A stretch of 64,000 nucleotides of DNA from Trebonia sp963737285 (GTDB lineage: Bacteria; Actinomycetota; Actinomycetes; Streptosporangiales; Streptosporangiaceae). Shown in pieces: positions 1 to 9,699 of this stretch. The stretch's first letter is position 1; the number at the start of each line of letters is the position of its first letter. The stretch spans positions 248,001 through 312,000 of the forward strand of contig CAVTRT010000002.1 of NCBI GenBank assembly GCA_963737285.1. The letters are read 5' to 3'. A program made the position numbers and the translations under genes. The notes below the pieces were generated by a model. That model was not told the DNA's origin and did no database searches. It was given only the letters and a program-made list of their open reading frames with translations.

Positions 1-1412
1 GACTGCACGTGCGGGCCGAGCGAGTGGGGGCCGATACGCAGCTGTCGCAGCTGCTGGCGATGGTCGAGCGTGCCCAGTCGGAGAAGTCCGGGATCCAGCG
101 GGTCGCAGACCGGATCTGCGGGTGGTTCGTCCCAGTGGTCCTGGCCTGCGCCGCCCTCACGCTGGCCGGCTGGCTGGCCTCGGGTGCCCCGTCCGGGCGC
201 GCGGTCAGCGCCGCGCTGTCGGTGCTGATCATCGCCTGCCCGTGCGCGCTTGGCCTGGCGACCCCAGCCGCCTTGATGGTGGCCTGCGGCCGGGGAGCGC
301 GGCTCGGGGTGTTCATCAAGGGGTACAGGGCCCTGGAGTCGTCCCGCCGCGCCGACGTGGTGGTCCTGGACAAGACCGGGACTGTCACGACGGGCCGGAT
401 GACGGTCGTCGGCGTGCGGCCCGCCGCGGGCACGGCCCGGGCCGATCTGCTGCGCTACGCGGGAGCGGTCGAGCAGGCGTCCGAGCACGCGGTAGCGGCG
501 GCGATCACCGTGGCCGCGATAAAGGAACTGGCCGCTATGAAGGAAGCCGCGGGGGCTGCCGAGCCGGGAGGCGGCCCGCTGCCCCAGGTTGATGGCTTCG
601 TGGCGCTGCCTGGGCTTGGCGCGCGGGGGAACGTGGACGGGCATGACGTGGTGATCGGCCGGGCCGGGCTGCTGGCCGGCAGCCTGCCAGCCGCAGGCAG
701 CTTGCCAGGGACGGGGCAGGGCATGGTAGTGCCCGATGACATCGCGGCGCAGTGCGCGGACTGGGAACGGGCTGGCTTCACCACGGTGCTAGCCGGCTGG
801 GACGGTGCCGTGCGGGGCGCCGTCGCCTGCGCGGACGCGATCAAGCCGTCGGCCCGCGCGGCCGTCGCGCAACTGCGCGGCCTGGGGCTGCACCCGGTGC
901 TGCTGACCGGCGACAACGAGGCGACCGCCCGCGTGGTCGCGTCGGTCGTCGGCATCGAGGAGGTCATCGCCGGCACGCTGCCCGCCGGGAAGGCGGAGGT
1001 TATCGCCGGCCTTCAGGCACGGGGCCAGTGGGTGGCGATGGTAGGCGACGGCGTCAACGACGGCCCGGCGCTGGCCGCCGCCGATCTAGGCCTGGCCCTC
1101 GGGTCTGGCACCGATGTGGCGATCTGCGCCGCCGACATGATCTTGCTCAGGGACGACCTGCGGGCCGTGCCAGAGGCGATCGCCCTGGCGCGAGCCTCCT
1201 TCCGGGCGATCCGCGGCAATCTCGCCTGGGCGTTCGGCTATAACGTCGCGATGGTGCCGCTCGCCGCGGTCGGTTTCCTCAACCCGCTGTTCGCCTCCGC
1301 CGCGATGACGCTGTCGTCCGCGTTCGTCTTGTGGAACAGCCTGCGCCTGCAGCGTTTCCGCACCCAGGGCACGACCATCCCCCATCAGCAAGACGCCGCC
1401 GCAGCGCGGTAA
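1..1412 (+). CDS. Copper-exporting P1B-type ATPase, C-terminal part (cut by window edge)
   Basis: This is the 3' part of a heavy-metal P-type ATPase; the reading frame is open from the first bases, so the N-terminal metal-binding domain and first membrane helices lie outside the window. Visible parts in order are the end of the actuator domain, a membrane pair with the ion-binding motif CPC (IIACPCALGLATP), the phosphorylation site DKTGT, the hinge GDGVNDGPAL and the last two helices. Helix 7 carries YN (FGYNVAMVPL) and helix 8 carries M..SS (AMTLSS), which is the Cu(I) P1B-1 signature. It would pump Cu+ out of the cytoplasm using ATP. A CsoR-type copper sensor follows 16 bp downstream, supporting copper as substrate and a shared copper-responsive unit. 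Confidence 0.93.
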   Translation, partial: LHVRAERVGADTQLSQLLAMVERAQSEKSGIQRVADRICGWFVPVVLACAALTLAGWLASGAPSGRAVSAALSVLIIACPCALGLATPAALMVACGRGARLGVFIKGYRALESSRRADVVVLDKTGTVTTGRMTVVGVRPAAGTARADLLRYAGAVEQASEHAVAAAITVAAIKELAAMKEAAGAAEPGGGPLPQVDGFVALPGLGARGNVDGHDVVIGRAGLLAGSLPAAGSLPGTGQGMVVPDDIAAQCADWERAGFTTVLAGWDGAVRGAVACADAIKPSARAAVAQLRGLGLHPVLLTGDNEATARVVASVVGIEEVIAGTLPAGKAEVIAGLQARGQWVAMVGDGVNDGPALAAADLGLALGSGTDVAICAADMILLRDDLRAVPEAIALARASFRAIRGNLAWAFGYNVAMVPLAAVGFLNPLFASAAMTLSSAFVLWNSLRLQRFRTQGTTIPHQQDAAAAR

Positions 1413-1428
1413 GGACCCGGAGGGCGAG

Positions 1429-1710
1429 TTGCACGGTTATACCCCCGAGAAAGACAAGTACCTCAAGCGACTGCGCCGCATCGAGGGACAGGTACGCGGC
1501 CTGCAGCGGATGGTTGACGAGGACCAGTACTGCATTGACATCCTTACGCAGGTGTCCGCCGTCACCCGGGCCCTGGAATCGGTCGCCCTCGGGCTACTGG
1601 AGGATCACCTCGGCCATTGCGTCGCGCAGGCGGTGGCCGATGGCGGTGATACCAGCGCCGAAAAGGTCCGGGAGGCATCCGCCGCGATCGCCCGGCTAGT
1701 CCGGTCCTAA
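1429..1710 (+). CDS. csoR: CsoR-family copper-sensing repressor
   Basis: The 93-residue all-helical protein matches the DUF156/CsoR family. The fingerprint Cys-His-Cys for Cu(I) is visible: Cys in EDQYCIDIL, then His and Cys in EDHLGHCV. The N-terminal LKRLRRIEGQVRGL is the family's DNA-binding helix. The start is TTG at 1429, preceded by GGAGG about 5 nt upstream; it opens with HGY as in the mycobacterial homologue. Family members bind operator DNA when copper-free and release it on Cu(I) binding. It follows the copper ATPase by 16 bp and is probably its regulator and co-transcribed. RcnR or FrmR subfamilies are less likely because their metal ligands differ. Confidence 0.87.
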   Translation: MHGYTPEKDKYLKRLRRIEGQVRGLQRMVDEDQYCIDILTQVSAVTRALESVALGLLEDHLGHCVAQAVADGGDTSAEKVREASAAIARLVRS

Positions 1711-1800
1711 CTCGGCGAAAATCCCCGCTCCCCGTCGATGAGCGCCCGGCCCTTCTTCGGCCCGGCCACGGTAGCGGAGGGCACCGCGTTCCCCGTCACC

Positions 1801-3138
1801 CTAGGCGAGGATCGTCCAGCTGCGGGCTGGCACCAGCACGGGGTCTGACGACGGGTCGCCGGGGTCGGGAATCTCGGCGACGGACAGGTCACCAGGGTCG
1901 ACCGGGAACTTGGCCGGCTCGTCGCCGCAGTTGAGCAGCAGCAGCACCTGCTCCGGCCCGGCGTGAACGCTGATGGCCATCGCCGTATCCGACAGGTACA
2001 CGGTGGACATCCGTGCCCGGACCAGCCACGGGTGCCGCCGCCGGAAGCCGATCAGCCGCTGGTGCAGCCGGTAGGTGGGCCAGCCGTACGGTGCCAGCCC
2101 GGCCGGGGAGGCGGGGAACGCCGGGCGGATCTCGTCGTCGCCCCCGGCGCGATGCTCCTTGACCCCCCGGAACGCCTGCTCATCCCCGTAGTACACGCTG
2201 GGAATCCCTGGCATGGTGAACAAAATGGCCAGTGCGTGCCCGTGCAGCGCCGGCTCGCTGATCGCGGTGGCCAGCCGGGTCACGTCATGATTGCCGACGA
2301 AGACCTGCGGCAGCAGCCCCTCGTCGCAGAACGCGTTGTGGCGGCCGAGCGCGTGGTCAAGCTCGTAGAAGTTCCGGCTGTCCAGGCTCGACCAGATGGC
2401 CTTCCACGTCTCGTACTGGGTGACGGAGTCAAGCCCGGCGCTGGCCGCGTAGCCGGCGTAGTCGCCGTGGATCATCTCGCCGGCAAACCACGCCTCGGGG
2501 AATGCCTCGCGGACGGCTGGCAGCACGCCGTGCCAGAACCCCGCGGGCACCGCGTACGCCGCGTCCAGCCGCCAGCCGGACGCGCCGCGCCCGAGCCAGT
2601 ACCGCATCACCTCGGTGACGTAGGCGACGACGTCCGGCTCGTCGTGGTTGAGCTCGACCAGCTGGCGATGGCCCTCGAAGACCTCGAAGTCGCCAGTGGC
2701 CGCGTCCGGCTTGAACCAGTTCGCCGCCGGGGTGGCGACTGTTGACGGGCTGCGGTCTTCGCCGCCACCGGCGAGGGCCGCTTGCGCCGCCGCGAACGCC
2801 GGGAACCGTCGCCCGACGTGATTGAACACTCCGTCGAGCACAATCGCGATCCCACGCGCGCGGGCCTGCGCCACCAGGTGGTCGAAATCGTCGTCATCGC
2901 CGAGGCGACGGTCAATCCGGAAGTGGTCGACGGTGTCGTACCCGTGCGTCTCGGAGGCGAAAATGGGGCCGAGCAGCAGCCCGTCGCAGCCAAGCTCGAC
3001 CATGTAGTCGAGCCAGCTCGCCACATGAGGCAGTCGGTGCCGCACGGGTGTTTCCCCTGGCAGGGCCTCCGGCTCGGCCCCGGTGAAGCCGAGCGGATAC
3101 ACCTGCCACCAGATCGCCTGCTCAGCCCACGCTGCCAC
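1801..3138 (-). CDS. GH13 alpha-amylase-family glycoside hydrolase
   Basis: The 445-residue protein has the (beta/alpha)8 GH13 fold signatures in order: DGVFNHVG (region I), GWRLDAAYA with the nucleophile Asp (region II), WFAGEMIHG with the acid/base Glu (region III) and FVGNHDVTR with the third Asp (region IV). There is no signal peptide, so it should act in the cytoplasm on alpha-glucosidic maltodextrins or trehalose-like sugars. The length is typical of a compact cytosolic alpha-glucosidase or amylase; exact specificity cannot be read. It converges on csoR and is divergent from the GHKL ATPase gene; no operon partner is visible. Confidence 0.9.
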   Translation of the reverse strand: MAAWAEQAIWWQVYPLGFTGAEPEALPGETPVRHRLPHVASWLDYMVELGCDGLLLGPIFASETHGYDTVDHFRIDRRLGDDDDFDHLVAQARARGIAIVLDGVFNHVGRRFPAFAAAQAALAGGGEDRSPSTVATPAANWFKPDAATGDFEVFEGHRQLVELNHDEPDVVAYVTEVMRYWLGRGASGWRLDAAYAVPAGFWHGVLPAVREAFPEAWFAGEMIHGDYAGYAASAGLDSVTQYETWKAIWSSLDSRNFYELDHALGRHNAFCDEGLLPQVFVGNHDVTRLATAISEPALHGHALAILFTMPGIPSVYYGDEQAFRGVKEHRAGGDDEIRPAFPASPAGLAPYGWPTYRLHQRLIGFRRRHPWLVRARMSTVYLSDTAMAISVHAGPEQVLLLLNCGDEPAKFPVDPGDLSVAEIPDPGDPSSDPVLVPARSWTILA

Positions 3139-3316
3139 CCGGCCACCATACTGGCCCCGCCCCTGCGTCGCCTAGCAAAGACGCACAGTAGTACCCGCGC
3201 GTCGCACCGTATGCCCCTGCATCCAGTCGCAGCCGGCGGCGCCGGATCACGGGCAGCCAGATCACGGGCAGTACGTCTACAACCGGCGTGCGGCTGACCG
3301 CTTATAGTCTTCGGCT

Positions 3317-6300
3317 GTGCCAGACGACGCCTTCTCCACCGCAGCCATCCGTAATCGCGTGCTCGACGCATGGACAGCATCACCCGCCCGGTTCCGGGAA
3401 GACGCCAACGCCGAGGAGGACTACGCGCTCGGCGGCTACCGGGACCGGGTCGTGGTGGAGCTCGCGCAGAACGCCGCCGACGCCGCCGCCCGGGCCGGCA
3501 TCCCCGGCAGGCTGCGGCTGACGCTGGCCGACGGCACGCTGACCGCCGCCAACACCGGCGCGCCACTGGACGCCGACGGGGTGCAGTCGCTGTCCACGCT
3601 GCGGGCCTCCAGCAAGCGAGACGACGCCCCCGGTGCCACCGTGGGCCGGTTCGGCGTCGGTTTCGCGGCGGTCGTGTCGGTGAGCGACGAGCCGCGGATC
3701 GTCTCGAGGACCGGAGCCGTCCGCTGGTCGCGAGCCCAGTCGCGCGCGCTGGCCGCCGCGATTCCCGCGCTGGCCGCGGAGTTGGAGGCGCGCGGTGGCA
3801 ACGTCCCGGTGCTGCGGCTGCCGTTCGCGGCCGACACCGTGCCGCCTGAGGACACCGCGCCGCCCGAGGACACCGTGCCGCCCGAGGACACCGTGCCGCC
3901 TGAGGACACCGTGCCGGACGGGTTCGACACGGCAGTGACCCTGCCGTTGCGCGATGAGGCCGCGATCACGCTGGTGGAGCGGCTGCTCGCGGAAACCGGC
4001 CCCGCGCTGCTGCTGGCACTGCCGACCCTGGCCGAGGTGACCATCGAGACTGGCCAGGGCATCCGGACCCTGACCGCGACCCACGCCTGCGCCCTGGGGA
4101 CCGGCGGCGGCACGGTCACGATCGCCACCACCGGCCAACGCGGCCTGGCGACCCAGGACAGCTCATCGGACGCCACTGCCAGCACCTGGCGGCTAGTCGC
4201 CGCAGGCGGCCCTCTGGATGCGGCGCTGCTCGCCGACCGCCCAGTGGAAGAGCGCGACCGCCCTGCCTGGTCGGTCCGCTGGGCGGTGCCCGTTCTGGAC
4301 GATGGCGACAGCCCGGTCGGCTTGCCAGCCACGGTGGCCCCGGTGCTGCATGCCCCGACGCCGTCGGAGGAGCCACTGGGACTGCCCGCGCTGCTGCTCG
4401 CCTCGTTCCCGCTCAGTCCCGACCGCCGCCATGTGGCGCCCGGGCCGCTGACGGACTTCCTGGTGGACCGCGCGGCCGACGCCTACGCCGGGCTGCTGCC
4501 GACGCTGGCACCGGGGCATGGCCTGCTCAACCTGGTTCCCGGGCCTGTCGCCGCTGGCGAGCTCGACGTGAAGCTCCGCCAGGCGATCGTGGACCGGCTG
4601 GCGGACCTGCCGTTCCTGCCAGCGGCCGGGGCCGCCGGCGCCGCACCAGCTGCCGTCAGCGGCCCGTCGGCTGACCCGTCGGCTGACCTGCTGGCTGACC
4701 TGCTGGCCGACCAGGCGCCCGTCATCGCGGACGGCAGTCCCGCACGCGTCCGGCCTCGCGACGCCCTGCTCCTCGACGTGACAGCGCCGCCGGCCCTCGC
4801 CCCTTACCTCGCAGACCTGCTGCCGAGCCTCATCTCCGGCCCGTCGCGGCATCCGGCGTACGCGACCCTGGGCGTCCGGCGGATGCCGCTGGCCGACGTG
4901 GCGGACCTGGTGGCGACACTAGACCGTCCCGCGTCCTGGTGGCGGGGCCTGTACGCGGCGCTAGCCGATGTGGACCCGGTGGCGCTGCCAGAAGCTCGGC
5001 GCGCTGCCCGTGCCGCTGGCGGACGGCCGGCTGATCCGCGGCCCGCGCGGCGTGCTGCTGCCCGGCCTGGGACTGAGCAACCCGGCGAGCCTCGCGCCGC
5101 TCCGCCTGCGCGTCGTCGACCCCGAGGCCACCCATCCTCTGCTGTCGCGGCTCGGTGCGCTGGAGGCCACGCCGCGCGGCGTGCTGGATCACGCGGCTAC
5201 GATCGCCGCCGTCGACGCCTCGCTGGACGAAGACGATCCCGAGCCAATCGCCGAGGCGGTCCTGAGCCTCGTGCAGGCGGCCGACGTCGCGCCGGGCGAG
5301 TTCCCCTGGCTGGCGGACCTCGCGCTGCCGACCGAGGACGGCGAGTGGGACCCGGCGGGCGACCTGCTGCTGCCCGGCGGAGAGTTGGCGGACGTGGCGG
5401 CGGCGGACGCGGACTTCGGCGTCGTCGACCCCGAGTTCGCTGACCGCTTCGGCAGTCGGGTGCTTGAGGCGGTAGGCGTGCTGGGATCCTTCGGCCTGCT
5501 GACCGCCCAAGACGTCGACTTCGGTGACGCGGACCGCGGCGACTTCGACGACCAGTCATCCGGTGCCGCTGACCTGGACCTCGATGGCGCGCAGGACTGG
5601 GCGGCCGACGTCCGTGCCCGGTGCGGCTGGTCCGGTGACGACCTCGTCCCGCCAGTGGCCGTCGAGGTCACCGCCGTCCGTGACCTGGAGCTCGTCGACC
5701 CCGCCCGGTGGGTGAAGGCGCTGCAGATCCTCACGACGCGGCCACGGCTGCGGGCGGCCCTGGTGAAGCCGACCCGCGTCCGCCTCCCTGACGGCACCGT
5801 CATCGATGTCCCCTCCTACACCTCCTGGTGGCTGCGGACACACCCGGTCCTCGCCGGACGGCGCCCGGCTGACCTGCGCACGACCGGCGCTGACCCGCTG
5901 CTCGACGGCCTGTACGACGATGCCGCGGGTCTTGCCGACCCGGCAGTCGCCAGCCTGCTCGCCGACGCCGCCATCGCCCGCGTCCTCGGCATCCGCTCCA
6001 GCGTCGCGGACCTGCTCGCCGAGTCAGACGGCCCGGACGACCTGCTGGACCGGCTCGCCGACCCGCAGCGCCAGGTCACTCGCCAGCAGTTGCGGTCCCT
6101 GTGGATGGCGCTGGCGACCGCGAGCGCGACGGCCTCCGCAAGCGCGAACGTGACACCTCCGGCCGCGATCCGCGCCATCGCGGCGGGTGAGGTCGTCGTC
6201 GCCGACCCCGCCGACGTGCTGGTGCTCGACTCCCCCGACCTGTACCCCCTGGTGGCCAGCCACCCGCTTGTGCTGGCCCCCTACGACCTGGCCCTCGTGC

Positions 6301-6635
6301 TATCGGAACTGCTCGACGTCCCGGTCGCGTCGCAGGAAGCCCCCGGCCACGTGGAGACGGTCCCCGAGCGGCGGGAAGTCCCCGCCCTCGTCCACGCCGT
6401 GCTGCCTGACGCGCCACAGTCCTACCTCGCGCACGACAAGCTGGTGGTGGACGGCGTCGGCGTCCCCTGGCGCTGCACCGACGGCGAGGTCCACGCCGCC
6501 ACCCCGCAAGGCCTGGCCTGCGCTCTTGCCTGGGCGGCCGGCCAGTGGCACTCCCGCCACCTGCTCACCACCTTGCTGTCCAGCCAGGACGAGTCCGCTC
6601 GCCTGCTCGCCGAAGCCGACCTCGACCCGCTGTAG
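3317..6635 (+). pseudogene. Sacsin N-terminal-like GHKL ATPase, about 1100 aa, frameshifted near 4990
   Basis: Two adjoining frames together encode one large protein. The first (GTG 3317 to about 4990) begins with an HSP90/sacsin-like nucleotide-binding domain: ELAQNAADAAARAG (N box), TAANTGAPLD and VGRFGVGFAAV (glycine boxes). The sequence jumps frame at about 4990, from ALADVDPVALP to KLGALPVPLADGRL, and continues to 6635. This family is widespread in actinomycetes as a single protein of about 1000 residues; its role is unknown, chaperone-like by analogy. A TATAGT box at 3303-3308 lies 8 nt before the GTG with no ribosome site, suggesting a leaderless mRNA. The frameshift is either a sequencing error or recent inactivation, since both halves look well preserved. 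Confidence 0.78.
3833..3916 (+). repeat. In-frame 18-bp tandem repeat in the GHKL ATPase gene
   Basis: About 4.7 copies of an 18-bp unit (GACACCGTGCCGCCTGAG and close variants) encode a PPEDTV linker. The unit length is a multiple of three, so copy-number change keeps the frame. It sits between the ATP-binding domain and the following region and looks like a flexible acidic/proline linker. Confidence 0.85.
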
Positions 6636-6710
6636 CCCAGCGTCATCCCTTGCAGCGCAACCACCGGGGCAACTCCCGGCGCTGGCTGACGGGTAGAGGA
6701 CAGTGATAGT

Positions 6711-6977
6711 TCACCCGTTTAAGTCAGATGGGCGGGTCACGTAGCTGCCCCGGTTGGGCACCGTGTAGACCAGCCCTTCCTCGCGCAGCACGCCCACCGC
6801 GCGGCGAGCCGTCGTCCGCGCAACCTCGAACTCCCCGACGATCTCGCTCTCGGTCGGTATCCGGGTGTCCGGCTGGTACTGGCCAGCCCCGATCCGCCGC
6901 CGGATGATCTGCGCTATCTGCTGGTACGGGGGAACCGGAGCAATCGGGTCAATCCGGTCAGTACGCCCATCTGCCAC
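6711..6977 (-). CDS. Short GntR-family winged-helix regulator
   Basis: The 88-residue protein consists almost only of a GntR winged helix: PPYQQIAQIIRRRIGAGQYQ, then the recognition region TESEIVGEFEVARTTARRAV and the wing EEGLVYTVPNRGSYVT. It lacks an effector-binding domain, as in the small GntR proteins often found on actinomycete integrative elements or beside SAM methyltransferases. A perfect 12-bp palindrome 12 bp upstream of its start is a likely self-operator. It is divergent from the methyltransferase gene, so it may control both. Confidence 0.88.
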   Translation of the reverse strand: MADGRTDRIDPIAPVPPYQQIAQIIRRRIGAGQYQPDTRIPTESEIVGEFEVARTTARRAVGVLREEGLVYTVPNRGSYVTRPSDLNG

Positions 6978-6989
6978 AGGAACAACTCT

Positions 6990-7001
6990 ACTTGTACAAG
7001 T
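6990..7001. promoter_or_regulatory. Palindromic candidate GntR operator
   Basis: ACTTGTACAAGT is a perfect 12-bp palindrome between the GntR start (6977) and the divergent methyltransferase gene (7194). A partial copy, ATACAAGTCT, is present near 7060. Position and symmetry suit a GntR dimer; binding is inferred. Confidence 0.5.
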
Positions 7002-7193
7002 CTGACGTCCTACGCATCGAGTCGTGCAGACGCAATCTCATACGTTGGTAGACAGGCAGATACAAGTCTGGGTAGGCTGCAAGGGTCCGGCAGGGTCGTT
7101 CGGTCACCCGCTACGGGTACCCGTTTCCCGCGACCCTGCCGGCCCGAAGGGCGCCCGTGCGGCTGCCCGCCAAGAGCGAGGGGATGAACGACG

Positions 7194-8003
7194 ATGCAGG
7201 CCGCTGGTGAATTCGCCGACATCGATACCAAGACGGCCAGCGGGGCCCGCATCTACGACTACATGCTCGGCGGGGCCGATAACTATGCCATTGACCGCAG
7301 GACGGCGGAACTGACCGAGCAGATGCTGCCCGGCACCATGGCCATGGCCCGCAACAACCGCCGCTACATGGAGCGCGTCGTCCGCTACCTCGCCAGGGAA
7401 TGCGGCATCCGCCAGTTCATCGACAACGGCTCCGGCCTGCCCACCCGCAGCAACGTCCACCACGTCGCCCAGGCCATCGACCCCGCAAGCCGCGTCATCT
7501 ACATCGACAACGACCCCGTCGTCCTGCGCCACCAGAAGGTCAGCGCTCTAGCCGAGAACCACAACACCGCGTTCATCCTGGCCGACGCCACCCACGTGGA
7601 CGACATCCTCAGCCACCCCGAGGCCACCCGGCTACTCAGTCCCGATGAGCCCGCCGCCGCGCTGTACCTGACGTTCCTGCACTTCATCCCCGACGAGGCC
7701 GACCCCTGGGGCATGATCGCCGCCATGATGGACCGCCTCGCCCCCGGCAGCTACCTGGCCATCTCCCAGGTCGTCTCCGACGACCCCGCCATCCGCCAGC
7801 GGATGACCGACTTCGCCCTCAACAACATCAAGGGCAGCTTCGGCCGGTTCCGCAAGAAGCAAGATGTCCGCGCCTTCTTCAACGGCCTGCAAGTCATCGA
7901 GCCCGGCCTGTGCAACATCAACGACTGGCACCCCGACGGCCGCGAAGAGGAACAGTCCAGCCTGTGGATCGAGTTCGGCGGCCTCGCCCGCAAGCCAGCC
8001 TGA
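7194..8003 (+). CDS. SAM-dependent methyltransferase, DUF574 (S-adenosyl methyltransferase) family
   Basis: The 269-residue protein matches the actinomycete DUF574 family: RIYDYMLGGADNYAIDR near the N-terminus, FIDNGSGLPTRSNVH as the SAM-binding loop (normally D-G-x-G), VIYIDNDPVVLRH as the acidic loop and a C-terminal WHPDG followed by WIEFGGLARKP. The fold is a Rossmann methyltransferase; the substrate is unknown across the family. The start at 7194 has GAGGGG upstream. It stands alone on the plus strand after the divergent GntR gene and ends at a bidirectional terminator. These genes accompany HTH/DUF397 regulators in many actinomycetes, as here. Confidence 0.92.
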   Translation: MQAAGEFADIDTKTASGARIYDYMLGGADNYAIDRRTAELTEQMLPGTMAMARNNRRYMERVVRYLARECGIRQFIDNGSGLPTRSNVHHVAQAIDPASRVIYIDNDPVVLRHQKVSALAENHNTAFILADATHVDDILSHPEATRLLSPDEPAAALYLTFLHFIPDEADPWGMIAAMMDRLAPGSYLAISQVVSDDPAIRQRMTDFALNNIKGSFGRFRKKQDVRAFFNGLQVIEPGLCNINDWHPDGREEEQSSLWIEFGGLARKPA

Positions 8004-8173
8004 CCCCCATGCCATCAGCGCCACCCACGGTACAGCCCACCGTCGCTGCCCCAATTTTTCCCGAACGCGCCCGCCAACTCCCTCCCTCCAGGCGTCCCGC
8101 CCACCGTGGCCGGTGGCCTGCTCGCGCAGCCGACGGCCAGCGTGCGGCCGACAGTCCGGGACTAATAAATGCG

Positions 8174-8197
8174 AAGAGCCCCAGGCGCGGGGCCCTT
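8174..8197. terminator. Bidirectional hairpin terminator
   Basis: AAGAGCCCC and GGGGCCCTT form a 9-bp stem (one mismatch) around a six-base loop, between the convergent methyltransferase (ends 8003) and DUF397 gene (ends 8217). There is no clear U-tract, which is normal for actinomycete terminators. Confidence 0.6.
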
Positions 8198-8216
8198 CAC
8201 GGGACGGGACTGTCGC

Positions 8217-8417
8217 CTAGGCGAGTTCACCGCTCTTGACCCGGCGGGCCAGTACCCGCCAGGCAGCGGGGGCCAAGACCAGCGCCGGCCCATCCGGATC
8301 CTTGGAGTCCCGGACCGCCACGATGTCCGGCAAGGTGTCGGCCACCTCGACGCAGTTCCCTGCCTGACCGCTGTAACTGCTCTTGCGCCATGCAGCCTGA
8401 CCGAGGCTTATTTCCAT
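8217..8417 (-). CDS. DUF397 small regulatory partner protein
   Basis: The 66-residue protein shows the DUF397 pattern: AAWRKSSYSG, then NCVEVA, then VAVRDSKDPDGPAL and a terminal W. It follows the WhiJ-like HTH gene by 29 bp and is certainly co-transcribed. In Streptomyces such HTH/DUF397 pairs (WhiJ-type loci) act as regulator plus partner, sometimes compared with antitoxin/toxin pairs. A good ribosome site (AGGACAGGAAAG) precedes the ATG at 8417. Confidence 0.92.
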   Translation of the reverse strand: MEISLGQAAWRKSSYSGQAGNCVEVADTLPDIVAVRDSKDPDGPALVLAPAAWRVLARRVKSGELA

Positions 8418-8446
8418 GTTCTTTCCTGTCCTTCCCTGCGGATTAG

Positions 8447-9334
8447 TCACTTCATTCCCCCTATCATCCGGTACCCGAACGAGGTGCTCTTCAGGAAGGC
8501 CTGCGAGTCCTCGGGCGACAGTGCACTGGCCTGGAGCGTGCTCCAGATCTCGTCGTAGACCCTGACCTCGGCAGCTTCCTCCAGGAACAGCGTGCCAGTG
8601 GCGTTCTCCACGTTGACGATGCCCAGTTCCTCGGGGTCGGAGAAGGACATCATGGTGAACGGCCCCACCATGGCCGGATGCACGCCCGCATCGAACGGCA
8701 GCACCTGGATGGTGACGTTCCCCCTGTCCCGCGGGCGCAGCATGGACTCCAGCTGCCCGCGCATCACCTCGCGCCCGCCGACCGGACGTCGCAGGACCGC
8801 CTCGCTGAGCACGACGTGGAGCCGGGCCGGTGGCGGGTCCGACCGCACCAGGATCTCCTGCCGCTCCATCCGGACCTCCACCCAGCGGTCGATCTGCCGG
8901 GCAGTACCCGTTGGCCAGGCGGCCCGGGAGTATGCGCGGGCATACTCTGCCGTCTGCAGCAGGCCGGGCACCAGCTCCTGCTCGTAGGTGCGGATGACGC
9001 GCGCCTCCTCCTCCAGGCCGATCAGGTCCGCGTACTCGCTCCCGATCAGTCCCGCATATTTCTGCCACCACCCGCGCTCGTTCACGCGCCTGGCGAGGTC
9101 GGTCAGGTACTTCCGGTACTCCTCATCCCCGACCTCGTACTCGTTCAGCAGCTTCCGCAGATCAGAAGTGGGGATTCCGGACTGGCGGGTCTCGATCCTG
9201 GACAGGCGCGACGCCTGCCATCCCAGCTTCTTCGCCGCGTCCGTGAGCGACAAGCCGGACTGCTCGCGTAGCTTTCGCAGCTCAGCGGCCAGTCTCCGGC
9301 GGCGCATGCTCGGCGATAGGGGCACGGGTCCCAT
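8447..9334 (-). CDS. WhiJ/Scr1-type HTH regulator with DUF5753
   Basis: The 295-residue protein has an N-terminal Xre-type helix-turn-helix (LRKLREQSGLSLTDAAKKLG followed by ASRLSRIETRQSG) and a C-terminal DUF5753 domain beginning near residue 105 (TYEQELVPGLLQTAEYARAY) and including VVLSEAVLRRPVGG and IQVLPFDAGVHPAM. These regulators work with the DUF397 protein encoded just downstream. Its start has AAGGAG 5 nt upstream. A short palindrome, TGAGGTTCCTCA, at 9344-9355 just upstream could be an autoregulatory site. A truncated relative lies at 48055. Confidence 0.93.
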   Translation of the reverse strand: MGPVPLSPSMRRRRLAAELRKLREQSGLSLTDAAKKLGWQASRLSRIETRQSGIPTSDLRKLLNEYEVGDEEYRKYLTDLARRVNERGWWQKYAGLIGSEYADLIGLEEEARVIRTYEQELVPGLLQTAEYARAYSRAAWPTGTARQIDRWVEVRMERQEILVRSDPPPARLHVVLSEAVLRRPVGGREVMRGQLESMLRPRDRGNVTIQVLPFDAGVHPAMVGPFTMMSFSDPEELGIVNVENATGTLFLEEAAEVRVYDEIWSTLQASALSPEDSQAFLKSTSFGYRMIGGMK

Positions 9335-9699
9335 CTCCTTCCCTGAGGTTCCTCACGAATACTAGCCGTTTTGGTTGCCGTCGTATAGAAATTGCACCAT
9401 CATGGGGAGCATCTAGCGGATAGACGTGCAGTCTACGGCTAACGCAGAACGTATAAGGGCACCTCAGCCCAGCCATGATGGGAGACGATCATGCGCAGAG
9501 ACGTACGTGCATGCAGTACAGGAGTGCCGAGGCCAGTCCTGACCGCCGACGCCGGGGACACGGGGAGGCTCTCCCGTGGGCATGAGGGAGGCGTTACTCG
9601 CAAGGTCGCGGGGCCTGCCTCCAGACCCGCCCTGGGCCGAACTGACCGCGTGCGGCCTTCTCGGGGCATCCCCGGCGTGAACCCCGCCGGTGGTGCGTT
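9335..9699. promoter_or_regulatory. Divergent promoter region with palindrome TGAGGTTCCTCA
   Basis: This 365-bp non-coding stretch separates the divergent HTH and ATP-binding genes. It contains the palindrome TGAGGTTCCTCA (9344-9355), immediately beyond the HTH ribosome site, and a relatively A+T-rich part (9355-9465) suited to promoters. The plus-strand reading frame starting at 9491 has no recognisable features. No gene is called here. Confidence 0.4.

Noticed and set aside
1711..1800. Terminator between csoR and the GH13 gene
   Set aside because: The GC-rich segment has only weak, alternative stems; no clear hairpin could be chosen.
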